DNA of 64,000 nucleotides, from contig JABVXV010000083.1 of the NCBI GenBank assembly GCA_013365325.1, forward strand, positions 149,829 through 213,828. Direction: 5' to 3'. The position numbers were made by a program, and so were the translations under genes. The notes beneath the pieces were generated by a model. It was not told where the DNA came from. It made no database searches and saw only the letters and a list, made by a program, of their open reading frames with translations. This DNA is from Dipetalonema caudispina (Eukaryota; Nematoda; Chromadorea; Rhabditida; Onchocercidae). Below are positions 13,001 to 26,117 of the stretch, in pieces (position 1 is the stretch's first letter; the number at the start of each line of letters is the position of its first letter).

Positions 13001-13907
13001 AATCGAAGCCGCGTCGAAAAGTTTTACGATAAGATCCGGTCCTGTAAGCAAAATTTATCAGTTCAAAAGTCCCAACCACCACCTACTTTTCATGCCGTCA
13101 ATCTATTCTCTGCTATTTCTACCTTCCGAGGCATCAAGACTTAAAGGAAGTAATGCAAACAGTACACATAGAGATTACAGCATGTTTTCATCACGAAAAA
13201 GAACCAACCTGGCAATAATCGCATTAATATCAAGAAGACTGGCGCCAGCAAATGCAAATATGAGCACATTGTGGTTGCTCAGACGAGCACCTGCATTGAA
13301 ATTTTTCGAAAAAGATGATTCACCATCGTCGAAACGATAAATATTAAGGGTATCAAATCCAGGCACAACAAGGCAGGCATCTTCAATTGTATCAACTCTA
13401 TATCTGGATCGCTCAATGACTGACCGTATCTCGAGATATTCGCTTGAAGGTGATGGCGTGATATCCTTGCCACTCTGAAACATTACAGAGCTTCAGGCAA
13501 ATATGACAATCACCGACTTGAAACAGTTCATTTCAGTTCACTACGCAGACTGTGTGATAAATCGTATTCCATTTCCTTAGAGTGACAATGTTTTATTATT
13601 CATTGCCGCTTGTTTTTATGCTTTCTCTCTTTTAACAATTATCAGAAAAATAATTCACCTCATCGATGACCCGTACGAACGGTTCAATAAAAACAGTTAA
13701 CTGATCGTCATGAAGTGAACATGGCAACAAATACAGACATGTATCTGTTGTACAGTTTTTGCCACTCTCTAATTTTCCTGTATCATCTGAAGAGATATGA
13801 TATTCCAAAATCTGTTGGTATCGCCCCTCATTATGAAAGTTCCACAGAACAAGTCCGAGAAATAATGTAGTTATTGGTACAACAATTCTGCTGTAGCTGC
13901 ATCGCAT
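10058..13907 (-). CDS. rib-2: Exostosin-like glycosyltransferase (RIB-2/EXTL3)
   Basis: Eleven exons, in transcript order: 13907-13659, 13474-13209, 13041-12765, 12497-12358, 12141-11916, 11783-11606, 11384-11218, 11002-10859, 10790-10764, 10679-10520 and 10248-10058 (TGA); about 674 residues. A basic start and one hydrophobic anchor (residues 8-23) make it a type II Golgi/ER protein. Next comes an exostosin (GT47-like) region with FRRGFDLSLPLW, then a GT64 domain beginning GFTGVILTYNKLDSL. It keeps the DXD metal site as SLDEDIV (about residue 485), then LSNRF, INCEDIA-like NCEDIAMNFL and the C-terminal FGYNPL segment. In the family, EXTL3/RIB-2 adds GlcNAc to start and extend heparan sulfate chains. 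It is shorter than vertebrate EXTL3, mainly at the N-terminus. Overall assignment is strong; the exact start is less so. Confidence 0.93.
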
Positions 13908-14904
13908 TCCTCATAAATATTCAAAACAAGGAAGCGCAGATGCATACTCTCTTCGCCGAATCATTACCAAACCTGAAAAGTGGTAAACTATGCTCGACTG
14001 CTAAAGCTTGCAATCATGCATACATCATTCAAACTAATCTGCCTAATATGTCCACTATATATTATGCACCTAACTGCGTTTGTAATATTTTATCCTACAA
14101 CATTTTTTACTTTAATCTGCAAAAAATTCGAAATATTTGACGACCTGCTGACCCAATAAGCGTGTGTCAAGTTTCTGAGTACTCAGCAATTTATTAATAT
14201 CAAAAGTGAAGGATGAAGAAATGGAGAACTAAAACCAAAGAATAACAAACACGAAATAGGAACTATTAGCTATATATAAAATCCAAAAGAAGCAGTATGT
14301 AAATTAAGTTATACGACTGTAACAAATATTGCAAACAAATCAACAACAGGAAGAGTGAACTTCCTGAACTAATGAAGAACTGAAATTTGGTAGACCTAAA
14401 TTTTATTAAAAACCAAAAGACATAAGGCTCCTACTGACATCATCACAAAATACTAATATTCCGCATTGATTATAATAGTTTTGATTACCCTGACATTTAG
14501 TACTGAACATGCAGCAAATAATAAAGTACAGGATCTACTCACAATGTATAGGAACATTTTGAAGAAAAAAAATCGATTTACATAAACAAAAAATCCATTA
14601 AAAAATGCCGTTAGTTATAAGTGTTCCTATTTTAGATTTGCAAAACCAAACAAGATTTCAAGCAATATGAATTGAAATGGATTCATTTTCCGGATCACTC
14701 CACACACTAAGTGTTTCATCCGTTCGCACTGTACACGAAAAAATGTTTCCGGTGAAATGTGAAATGAATAAAAACACATTGAGCTAACATCTTGATTATA
14801 ATAAAAAACAAAAATGGCAGAGCTAAATAATAAACATACAAGAACAATGATCCAAATTCTTGAATATATAGTTTCGAAACAAATTAACAATTATTTTTTG
14901 CATG
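13908..14904. other. Intergenic between MIC19 and rib-2 genes
   Basis: About 1 kb between two minus-strand genes: 3' of the MIC19-like gene and upstream of the rib-2-like start. No exon was recognised. An AG (TTTATGAG) lies 2 bases before the rib-2 ATG and could be a weak trans-splice acceptor. The spacing allows, but does not show, co-transcription as an operon. Confidence 0.45.
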
Positions 14905-16289
14905 TTATAAATGTGACACTTCTTTCAAAACTTTTTCTCGGAAATCGCTGGCACATTTCGTCAGATCCACCGCAAACGATGCACAATTCAGTAATTTGTT
15001 TTTATTTTTCATAATGCATTCCATTAAATCCTGAAGAGTTAAAATGAATGATTTCGGTCCCAGCTTCTACGACTTAGTGTGCACGAACTGCAAAAAATTA
15101 AGGAAAAGATCGACAACTAAATTCGCCACTAACTCAATCCACCACTAACTTTTAATAACTTTTTCATTTGGTCGGTAATCCTAAGATATATGGAAAGAAC
15201 GCATCTCAACGGATATCAAGCGGAATCAAATGAATCTATGTGACTGGGAATTATTGTTTAATAGTGAATAATAACTTACAGTCTCAATCGCTTTACAAAC
15301 ATTTTCCGGGTGATAAGAAAAGTATTGTTTTTCAACGCGTTCCAGTGTCTCATCAAATGCATCCTTCCGTGCTTGCAATTCAGCTATTGAGATTTTTCCT
15401 AAAAAAAACCAGTGGATTTCATTTCGAGACTTCAAACATATTACAAATCTTAAAAGTCTCACTTCTTCTATCAATGGCTTTTCAATGCACGTATAAGGAA
15501 CGCGAAATTTATCATTGACTATGAGTATCACACAGTATTAAAATATATGAAATTTAAAAACACCGTTAATCATACTTATTGTGAAATGCCTTTGATTTAG
15601 AATTTAATTTTACGCAAGAAATTTCCATCGCAAAAAACTTAGTCAAATGATAGTCAAAGGGAAACGGAAAAAATAAATAAATGAAAAGCCAACCAGTTGT
15701 AGCTTTTTGCACTGAGAACTTCGATTCTGAAAGATTTTTTACTTGTTCACGAAGTCTAAGGTTCACTTCTCGTTCCTCAGCTAACTGTTTTCTAAAGTAC
15801 TAAAAGTTAGCAGTTAAGTACATATTTAAGAAAAAATAAATCAAAACTTTTGAACAAACTTTTCAAACAAAATTTAAAAGTAAACAATACCTCAAATCCT
15901 TGACGCTCTCACTTTCTGAATTTCCTAGATTTAGAATCTGGTTGACAACATCGTGTGATACCGCGACTGTCCTATATTCTTCCGGTACTTCACTTCGTTC
16001 GATCTTTACTACCTAAAACTGAAAGTTTCTAGAAAGGTTAAGGTGAAATGAGAAACAAATGGTGATGCACTTATCATAGCTTCTGTTAAATTACTATGTC
16101 TGTAAAATACGAAACAAATTTTAAGCCACACATTTGATAAAATGCTTCTATTCCATGAAATTAATAATGGGAGTTCACACGACATTTTAGAATTGAAAAA
16201 TGATTTTCTTTAAGATGAGAAAGAAAAAACGATACCTTTGGAAGGTCATCGGAAGGGTTGCCTTCTTCATAGCTCTGAACTGATCCCAT
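14905..16289 (-). CDS. chch-3: MICOS subunit MIC19/CHCHD3-like
   Basis: Five exons, in order: 16289-16236, 16012-15891, 15791-15694, 15398-15280 and 15030-14905 (TAA); 172 residues. The protein starts MGSVQS, with glycine 2 in an N-myristoylation context as in CHCHD3. A VVKIERSEVPEEYRTVAVS segment matches the family's N-terminal region. A charged coiled coil follows (about 60-120, LAEEREVNLRLREQVKNL). The C-terminal CHCH domain carries two CX9C motifs: one spans the exon 4/5 junction (VCKAIET|DLMEC), the other is NCASFAVDLTKC. In the family these form the twin disulfides made on import by Mia40; MIC19 helps hold cristae junctions in the MICOS complex. CHCHD6/MIC25 is the paralogue; nematodes generally have one such gene. 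Both CX9C motifs depend on the splice model, which supports it. Confidence 0.93.
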
Positions 16290-17723
16290 AAGGTAATGAG
16301 AAGTTGTACTATAAATTTAACATATATATATATACATACAAAAAAGAAGTAAATCAAAAGTCATACTGAAACTTCCATCATATTTATCTCATCTTTAATT
16401 ACTACTTTATTATCATTAACCATTTCACCACACATTTTCAAATTTCATCAAGTCTTTTCTCTCTTCAAATACATGCTATTTCCCACATTAAAGTATAGAT
16501 AGATAAATTGAAAATGCCAAAAATCATTGAAATCATAGATACATATATAAATCTTTTTTCCCTTTTTTTATTTTTTATCTGATAACGAGAGAGATGAAAC
16601 GAACTTCAGGAGACTTTCCGGAACCAACAAAGTCCTTCCGGATTACAACAATCTAGCCAAGACTAACCTCTCCGGATAATGCAGTCCTTTGTTGAACACA
16701 CTGTGAAATTTCAAGTTTCAAAATTTAATTTAACTATTAACGGTAGAAAGTATAATGGTACTTCCGATGATATGTACATTGCATAAATAGTCATTTATTA
16801 TAATAAGATTTTCGCTTTTAATTTGTGAATCTTTCTTGAATGCATCCATTATTTTTGTATCATTTTTTTCCTATATTATTTAAATATTCCAACGGAATCA
16901 GTCTTTAATCAATTTTCCGAACATACTACAATCTTCATTTCAGATTCTTAAATTCCTTCTTTATCTCTTCAAGTATTTCATTCCACTTTTAATGATATGA
17001 TTCATTTCCAATTGTTCTCATTCTATCGAAATGTAATACATTTTTTTTCATCCGTTACAAGATTTGATGCTACATCGATGTATTATATAAGCATTCTTCA
17101 AACTCTGTCGCCTAGCGACCAAATTCTTTAAGCCAACTATTCTCAACTTCCTCTTCATCTCGTCTTCACTCTGTTCACTTTACGTTGTTATAATATGCAT
17201 TGATGATCCGAATTGTATAATTTAACTCGATTCTACTAGATCACTTCAAAAACTCCGAAATCTTAAATCTTTCATAACTTTTGTTCTGTTGAATTCAATA
17301 TGAGGTAAGCATAAATTTGAGATTTCGTTACTTAATTTACACACCTAATGCGGTTTTGTTTTTTTTATTCCTTTCCTTAGCAAACTTTTTTGCACATCCA
17401 TCTATCAATCCTTGAAGCCCATGAAATATCAATAAAGTATTAAATTTGCGAGGATAACCATTCTTTTGCTCAATAGTTATCTTCAACAAGACCAAACAAT
17501 TGCAATTTTTCTTTACACTACTTATATTACTGATCAATAAAAATTATTCCTTAAAAATTTCGATTATTTTAAAACATTCAAGAATTTTTAACAAACTTTA
17601 ATTTTCTTTTTTTTTTTTTGTCACAGTTCTGGATGAAAAAATTGTTTTGTTTTTTAGAATGAATGATTCAATCTGAGCAGTGTGGTAAAGAATATTTTTC
17701 ATGCTGCTGTATCATATATTATT
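16290..17723. promoter_or_regulatory. Divergent intergenic region with CCGGA cluster
   Basis: Separates the MIC19-like gene (-) and the PDE6D-like gene (+), so it should carry both promoters. The only compositionally distinct part is 16590-16690, which is less AT-rich and holds three CCGGA motifs (16618, 16638 and 16672), the first as a palindromic TTCCGGAA. These look like ETS-type sites. An AG at about 16312 upstream of the MIC19 start is a possible splice-leader acceptor. The remainder is AT-rich with no recognised exon. Confidence 0.4.
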
Positions 17724-19299
<1,576 letters not shown>

Positions 19300-20954
19300 T
19301 ATGGAAGATGGAAAGTTGGCGTATTTTGCTTTCGCGTAAACTATTCTAAACATTTTACAAGAGTGGTTGTGATAAATTTTGTAATATGTGGTGTAAGGAA
19401 CGTGACTAGTAATCTTGAAGCTTATCGGTATTGTATAATAAAAAATGAACACTTCAGAAGATGGAATTGCATTATAAATATATTGACTTCTCTCGAGGAA
19501 CTAAAAATTTTTCCTACTCTTTTAAATCAATAACTAGGCAAATTCTGTGGATCTTTTTTCTTGGAATTTCAATAGTTATTTCAAAGCTGCTAATTTCTAT
19601 AAGGAATTAATAGAGGTTGTAAGAATAGACTTCAAATTGTGACCAAAGTGTCAAGAAAGTTTTAGATGGTAAAAATAGTGGTACTTCTGCATCCATATCC
19701 GACCAGTAAAACAGTGTCTCACTGTCTCGGCGACAACACGATATCTTGGTACTGTCAAGCGCGTTTTCTAGTAGTCTAAGATTAATATGCACTAGATAGG
19801 GTATTCACCAGAATTTCGAGTTAAATGAGTAAATTTTGAATTACTATGATTTATGCATCATTTTTAATTGCAATTCGATGCATAAATATTACGGATGATA
19901 TAATCTGTAAGCTGTTTCAAGTTGAATCAACTTTAACACAACATAGTTCCTACCTTATCAAATTGCGGCTTAATGGATATTTCCTAATTTTTAAAGATGT
20001 TCATAGTTCACATTTTTTTAGAATTCAAAGGTAAGATCTATAAGCAGCATAATGTTCTCTTGGTGAAATGAACCATTTGATTTCAATAAATGTAACAAGA
20101 GATAGAGGAAAGTTTACATATCAAAGTATTAGTTATAATAATATACATCAAACCATTAATTAATTATAAACCATTCGAATGAACAACACTAATTTATATA
20201 AAGCACTTTTAAATTGTGTGCTTTTTTAAAGAAAAAATTAATTTGTATAATTAATGAAAATAAATAAGAAATGAAATTTCACTTGCCTAAAATATATTGA
20301 AATGGATTCATCAACAGTTGATGAAATTTTTGAAAATATTCGTTCATAACATTTTACAGAGTATATCTCATTCGGATTATTTATTTCAAAATTTATCCTG
20401 GAGAAAATTGTTGAAAGTATTTAATGTATCGGATATTAATAATTGAATACAAACAAAAAATGATATATAAACATGATTCGGTTATAAAATTTCTTACAGA
20501 AATTTTCCTGAGAAAGTGGTAGAAAAAAGATGGAAATATTTCAGTCATATAGAAATAACGATAAATGTTTTGGAAATTATTTCAGGAATCTGTGGCTTCC
20601 TGTCACAGATGGAATTAGGAATTAGAATACATTTACAGATGGAATTAGGAAAGAGAGAAAAATGAAGTAGAATGGGGCTATTGCATAATCAGATAGCATT
20701 TAATGTAATATTTTCTAGTAAATAAATTCTATATTGTTTTCTAAATTTTCTTATTTCTATCGATTCTACAATTTTATCGTGTTCTTATGCATTGTGTTGT
20801 TTGATTATTGTTTACATTATAATTTGGTTTTTTGATTTAATTTGTTAATGCTTTTGCTTTTCGACATCATTAAAGCAAAGCATCAATTATGTGCATTACA
20901 TATTAAATTTAAAATTTGAAATGACATTTAGATTAGATAAAATTTTACATTAAA
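19300..20954. other. AT-rich intergenic, no gene seen
   Basis: Downstream of the PDE6D-like stop. It includes that gene's 3' UTR and AT-rich sequence without an exon I can support. The only pattern noted is a short motif, acagatggaattagga, present twice about 30 bases apart (near 20606 and 20636). Confidence 0.45.
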
Positions 20955-21335
20955 ATGATAGTATTTATTTATGAATTTCGTCTGATTGAAATTACTTCTG
21001 AACTTTCAAATTACTAATAAAATCCCAGAAAATAAATTTTAGAATAAAATAGAAAAAAAACTAAAATACCGTACATTCTTCCAACTATCATTTTAACTCT
21101 AAACCAGATTGAAATAATAACATTTGTTTACAAATCGTATTTGATTGAAATTTTTTGGAATAACTTCTAAACTTTCAGGTTTCTAATAAAATCATAGGAA
21201 TTAAATTTTAAGACGAAGTAGAAAAAAAAAATTAAAGTACCATATAAAATATCATATGAAATATTTTGTTAAATAAAACCAATGGTACTATAATTGTCTT
21301 CTAGGTATCATTCTACCTCTAAACGAGCATGAGTC
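20955..21335. repeat. Degenerate two-copy tandem duplication
   Basis: Two diverged copies in direct order, at about 20955-21115 and about 21125-21330. Both run through the same series of short matches: a ctgattgaaa/ttgattgaaa block, taacttctaaactttca-like, ctaataaaatc, an A-rich run, aaagtacc/aaataccg, and a tatcattctacctctaaac-like end. The second copy carries an insertion of about 50 bases before its last block. This was found by eye; boundaries are approximate. Confidence 0.55.
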
Positions 21336-21368
21336 ATGCCAATCAGCTGATAGAAATGAAATGTAAAG

Positions 21369-21400
21369 TATAAAAAGGGCCATCTCACACATCTCTCACT
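21369..21400 (+). promoter_or_regulatory. TATA box plus initiator-like core promoter
   Basis: TATAAAAAG at 21369-21377 is followed about 29 bases later by a pyrimidine-rich initiator-like TCTCACTT with its A at 21398. This is the classic spacing for a start at or near 21398. An E-box-like CAGCTG lies just upstream (near 21345). The first ATG after the predicted start (21427) opens only a short frame, so it would be a short upstream ORF or be spliced. It faces the K2P channel gene, its likely target. Confidence 0.5.
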
Positions 21401-22015
21401 TCACTCGCTAACCTGTTTTCGAAACGATGAACATTAATTTCGTTGTCGATCTACTAAAATTAAACAAACGTTACTGCCAAAATTGATCCTCTTACCTTCC
21501 TGCCTTTTTTATCATTCATTGATTCTTGTGACAATTTTTTTGATAACAAAATTTCATATAAATTTCAACAGATAATAGTTGAAATTAAAAACATTTAAAT
21601 TGATTTAGTAAGTTCAAAGAATGTATAAGTACATTCTAAATTGTATTGAACACGAAGGCATGACTACACAACGTACTACTTTTTTTTTTTTTTTAAAAAA
21701 AAATTCCACAAATATTATTATTACTAAGTTTTAGAAGATAATGAAATGAATTATTTCTTTCCATTTATTTTTCATTAATCGTTTTTGATTCATTTTTGGA
21801 TTAATTCATTGAACATATTAAATATTCCGCATTTAATATGCATCAAGTCATTAAGTATTAATTCACTTTTCAAAGTATTTTTTGTTTGCTACTATCGTTA
21901 ATAATTCTTTAATTTATTATTCAATTTTAGCATGTCGCAGAATCTTTCGTTCCAAAATTAGAAACATAATCGTATTGGTCATGGAATTAACATCGAGCAA
22001 AAGAGGAGAAGAAAT

Positions 22016-25000
22016 ATGAATTTATTTAACTTGAAATTCGATTTTTGGGGTTCCACGGTTCGTTTCATATTTGTTAATAGCAATCTATTGCTATCAATTT
22101 AACTGTCATAAATTTACTTCATCAAATTTCGACTTGAAATCCGTAATTAAAACTTGTTGATGATTTCAAACGAGCACATTGTGCAAGATGATCAAATCAT
22201 ATCAATCATCAATCATAAATTTTTCAGGAAGATTTTTTTCACTCTTTTTCTTTGTTCTTTTGTTTTACATAAAGGAAATATCAGAATAAGAAAAAAAAAG
22301 ACATAATTATTAAGTATAAGCAAGAAATTTAATTGAAAAGCTGAACTTTTCAATGTATCCATGAATTTTCAACTCAAACTTTATTAAATTCAGAAGGAAC
22401 AAGACTTGTTTATGAACTATCATATAATTTCCGACTTTTCCTAATGCTGTGACGTTGCCAATATTGAAACAAAACTGGCATACTTGCTGTAAACATCAGA
22501 ATCACCCTGAGTGGTTATAAAGCAATCTTCAAATTTACTTTCCCGATAATTTAAATTTCAAAAATTTGAATTTCAAAAGAATGGATGGTATTCATTTGAG
22601 TATATTAATTTTTCCTTTGGTTTTTTGTTTATTCGTTTCTGTACTAAATTATTTAAAAGACCCACTTCTGGATCGAATTAAATAATTCGTTAAATTATTT
22701 GGAAATTCCAACTTAACTCTTCCTTAGGATAGATTTGTCAGAGTGAATCAAATTTATTTTCGAAATCCAAAAGTTTTCAATATGTATTATATAGAACTTT
22801 TTTATCAAATATCAAATATGAATTACGGGAGTTTCCCCTACAAAATCTTAACTTTGACTTTTTTAAACTTTCCTTATGAAATTTTGACTTTTTCCATTCT
22901 ATTTTGTTACCAAAACTAGCAACATTTAGTGAATTTAACGAAATTTGAATTTCGAAGAAAAAATTTAATTTCAGGTTTTACGGGTAGTGGTACCTCAAAT
23001 GCTTATTATCATATTGCTCATCGCATATGTCTTATTCGGTTCAGCGATGTTTGTCGTTTTGGATGACAGTTTAGCTAAAGAAAATTTCACAGATGTTATT
23101 CTATTCTCATTTACCACCATTGCTACGATAGGTTTCTTGACTTCATTATAGCATTTGATTTGTTGACAAATATCATATAAAAGTCCCGATCTCGAATTTC
23201 GTTGCTTCAATGTTCAACTAATCATTTGGCAATTGAATGATCGATGCATACTATACGAAAAATATATTTCCCTTGATCCATTTAAATTAATTACAGGTTA
23301 TGGCAATATCACACCATCAACGCCATGGGCGCAATTATTCTGCATAGCTTTTTCAATATTTGGCATTCCGATGACTTTGTTAACGTTAGCGAATCTTGGA
23401 AAGTACCTAACGAAAAGTTACTGGATGGCACTAGTCTGTCTTGGTAAGGTCAGTTATTTTCTTTCAATCCTGGACTCATCATTAATCCAGGAACTATAAA
23501 CTGGAAAGGAGATTATAGAAGTGGAAAAGTTTCCATTTTCGCTTTTCGCTTATTAAGCCATAAGTGTTTTTAATTCAAATCAGATTTGGACTATAAAGAA
23601 ATGAACCAAATACAATAACTAAATTCATAATAAAAGTCTAATAGATATTCAATTATGTAAAAATTGTTTAGGAAATGCGCTGGCGACCATGTGAGAATGC
23701 AAAAATGCCATTACCAACAATTATCATTCTATTTTTAATAACATTTGCATTCGGTTCAATATTATTCTATCAGAAAGGAAGAGGCTTCTCGATAGATGAC
23801 GTATATTTCAGGTACTATACTAATATCATTTTTTTTTAGCTTCAGTAATTTTAATATCAGAAATTTTTAGTATCATCAGTTTTGCTACTGTTGGATTTGG
23901 TGATAAATTTCCGACAGCGGATGATCCATTACGTCTGATTGCTATGGTTTGTTATTTGGTATGGGGTATGATTCTGATGACAACAACATTTTCCATCGTT
24001 AGTAACTATTTGAGGACGGTACGTCACCATTTTCATATATATATATATATATATCTTTTTCCATTTTTCTGTGAATTTTTTTAAAAACTGAAGAAAAATC
24101 AATGAACTGTCAAATTAGTCATTAATTACTTCAATTAGTCACCATTCATCCTTCATATCTTCCTGTTATTAAGCTTGTTAATTTAACAAAATTAATAATA
24201 AAAAGAATGAGTAATAAAATGATAATAATGATAATAATAATAATAATTATAATAAAAATAGTAAATCAAGTCTTCTTTGGAACTAAAAACGCTGGCCACT
24301 TAGATATGTAAATAAGGAGATACATCGTAACAAATATCGGCTAGTCTTTGTTAGAGATATTGGAAATTTGAGTGAAATTGCGAATTTTAGATTCACTACT
24401 TGGGACGGAAGTTACGTGGAGCCCGTGATGTACACGTTTGGTTTGGTGGTAAAAGTATGAAAGTATCGAAATTGCTCGAAATTGTTGCTGCTGAATTAAA
24501 TGTAAGCCTAAGGAATGCTGGGCGTTTTTCAGCATTCAAATACCTAAGAATTTAGAATAATATAGGAATTAATTGAAAAAGCAATAACTTTAATTCTAGC
24601 AAGTGCCAATATTAGGCTCAGTTTTCGTTCAAAAATTTTAAAAGAATCAATGTAGTTAAACGAGTGACCAGTGGATACTCTTCTCATTATTGAATACTAT
24701 CAAAAATACAGATAATCAATTTCAAGAATATCATTTTATACAAAACTATAATTGTTATGGTTAATTTACAGGCCTCACCTCGACAGCTAAAGAGTGTACT
24801 GAGAGATCTCGATAACCTGATATCAACAGCTGCTGAGGAAAATCAACTATTATCAAGGCGATCATCTTTTCTGCTCAAAGGTCGCTGCTCAGTGAAAAAA
24901 CGCATTGGTTATTCTTTGCAGGTATTACTTTCCCTTAGAAAATCCATGTTTATTTCAATTGAAAAATTTTCCTAAATGATAACCTTTCTTCTCATGAAGA

Positions 25001-25272
25001 TTTGGGAAATTTTGCAGGGTATTAATGAACGAAAATCTCGTTATGATCGCCTGACATTCCGGTAAGTCCCTATTTAAAACTTCTTTCTTTCCTAACTTTT
25101 TCTTACAAACATAATAATGATTATCAGTATCACCAGGTCGTTTGAAGCATTAAAAGAAGAAGGCACATTGCTCAATGAAAAATTCATCAAGGAACGACGA
25201 ACGATTGATAGGCATCATTCGATCGATCTAGGTGAACTAAATAGGCGAACCGTTGTAAGATTTGAAGTCTGA
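22016..25272 (+). CDS. Two-pore potassium channel (TWK/K2P), short-loop type
   Basis: Firm exons: 22975-23131, 23297-23448, 23672-23811, 23871-24018, 24391-24501, 24772-24921, 25018-25061 and 25128-25272 (TGA). They give 348 residues, all in phase. Helix M1 is at VPQMLIIILLIAYVLFGSAM. The first pore filter, TTIATIGYGN, is split by an intron; M2 and M3 follow, then the second filter SFATVGFGD and M4. A cytoplasmic tail of about 160 residues ends in a basic stretch. Family role: dimeric leak channels that set resting potential. M1 runs into the first pore after only about 13 polar residues, so the normal extracellular cap of 50-60 residues is absent. No ATG precedes M1 in exon 22975; a 14-codon exon at 22016-22057 (M N L F N L K...) ends at a GTTCGT donor in the right phase and is offered as the start, with low certainty. 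Confidence 0.85.
24035..24054. repeat. (AT)10 microsatellite in K2P intron
   Basis: Perfect AT dinucleotide run a few bases after the donor of the exon ending at 24018. A second, imperfect ATA-rich stretch lies at about 24212-24260 in the same intron. Confidence 0.9.
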
Positions 25273-26117
25273 TGAAAAAGTAAACAAATGTAAAATCACT
25301 GCTTTTTTACATGACTGGATCTTCCAAATGAATGTATAGGATTTGAAGGGAAGTCAACTACAGGCTTACCTCGTGCTATCCCACTTGCAGATTTCTTTCC
25401 GGTTATCGATAAGCCTTCCCACATGTCAAATATAAGATATAATTAAGTTATCATGAATTAAGCTCAAAACTGTTTTAAGCTAGCAAACAATATCTTCACA
25501 AATCGGCAAAAATTCAGAAAAACCTTACGAACCATATCGCAAATCTAACTTCACCATAGAAATATGCACCTTCTCAATTTTCTATCTCAAATTCTGGCTA
25601 TAGACTTAATTAGAGCGACCAGTAAAATTGTCAGCTTCTACATAACAGATTTTCATACAAACATTAACGTCTAAAAAGGTATGCTCTATAAAAGTTAAGA
25701 TCTTAAGAGGTAAAAAAGAAACGCTCATTAATTTTGAAAACGGAATTTCATAAGTGACCCAAATTCGATCAAATGAGTTTCTCACACTCACTTATGAAGT
25801 ATGCTATTTCCTTTAGGTAGGTCATGAACTTCTCAAAATGCCTCAAGTAATAACCAAAATTACACTAATCTGGAAACGAAGTAAAGAGGCAAGAAAATTT
25901 ACTGTTATACTCGGATTGCGCACATTTAAGGCTAAGCATGAACAGGTCATTTCCATTTTATTTCACATTGTTACTAATGTTTAGAACTGCAGCAGAAAAG
26001 AACTAACAGATAGGGTTTACAGCATATTCAAGACAATTTCAAAAAAATGAAATTTCATTTTAACGATTTAATACATGCAGAAGTTCCAAAAGTGAACGAT
26101 ACGACTGCTTACAAGCT
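25273..26117. other. Convergent 3' intergenic region
   Basis: Between the stop of the K2P gene (+) and the stop of the DNAJC21-like gene (-). It should contain both 3' UTRs. No exon, repeat family or RNA gene was recognised. Confidence 0.5.
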
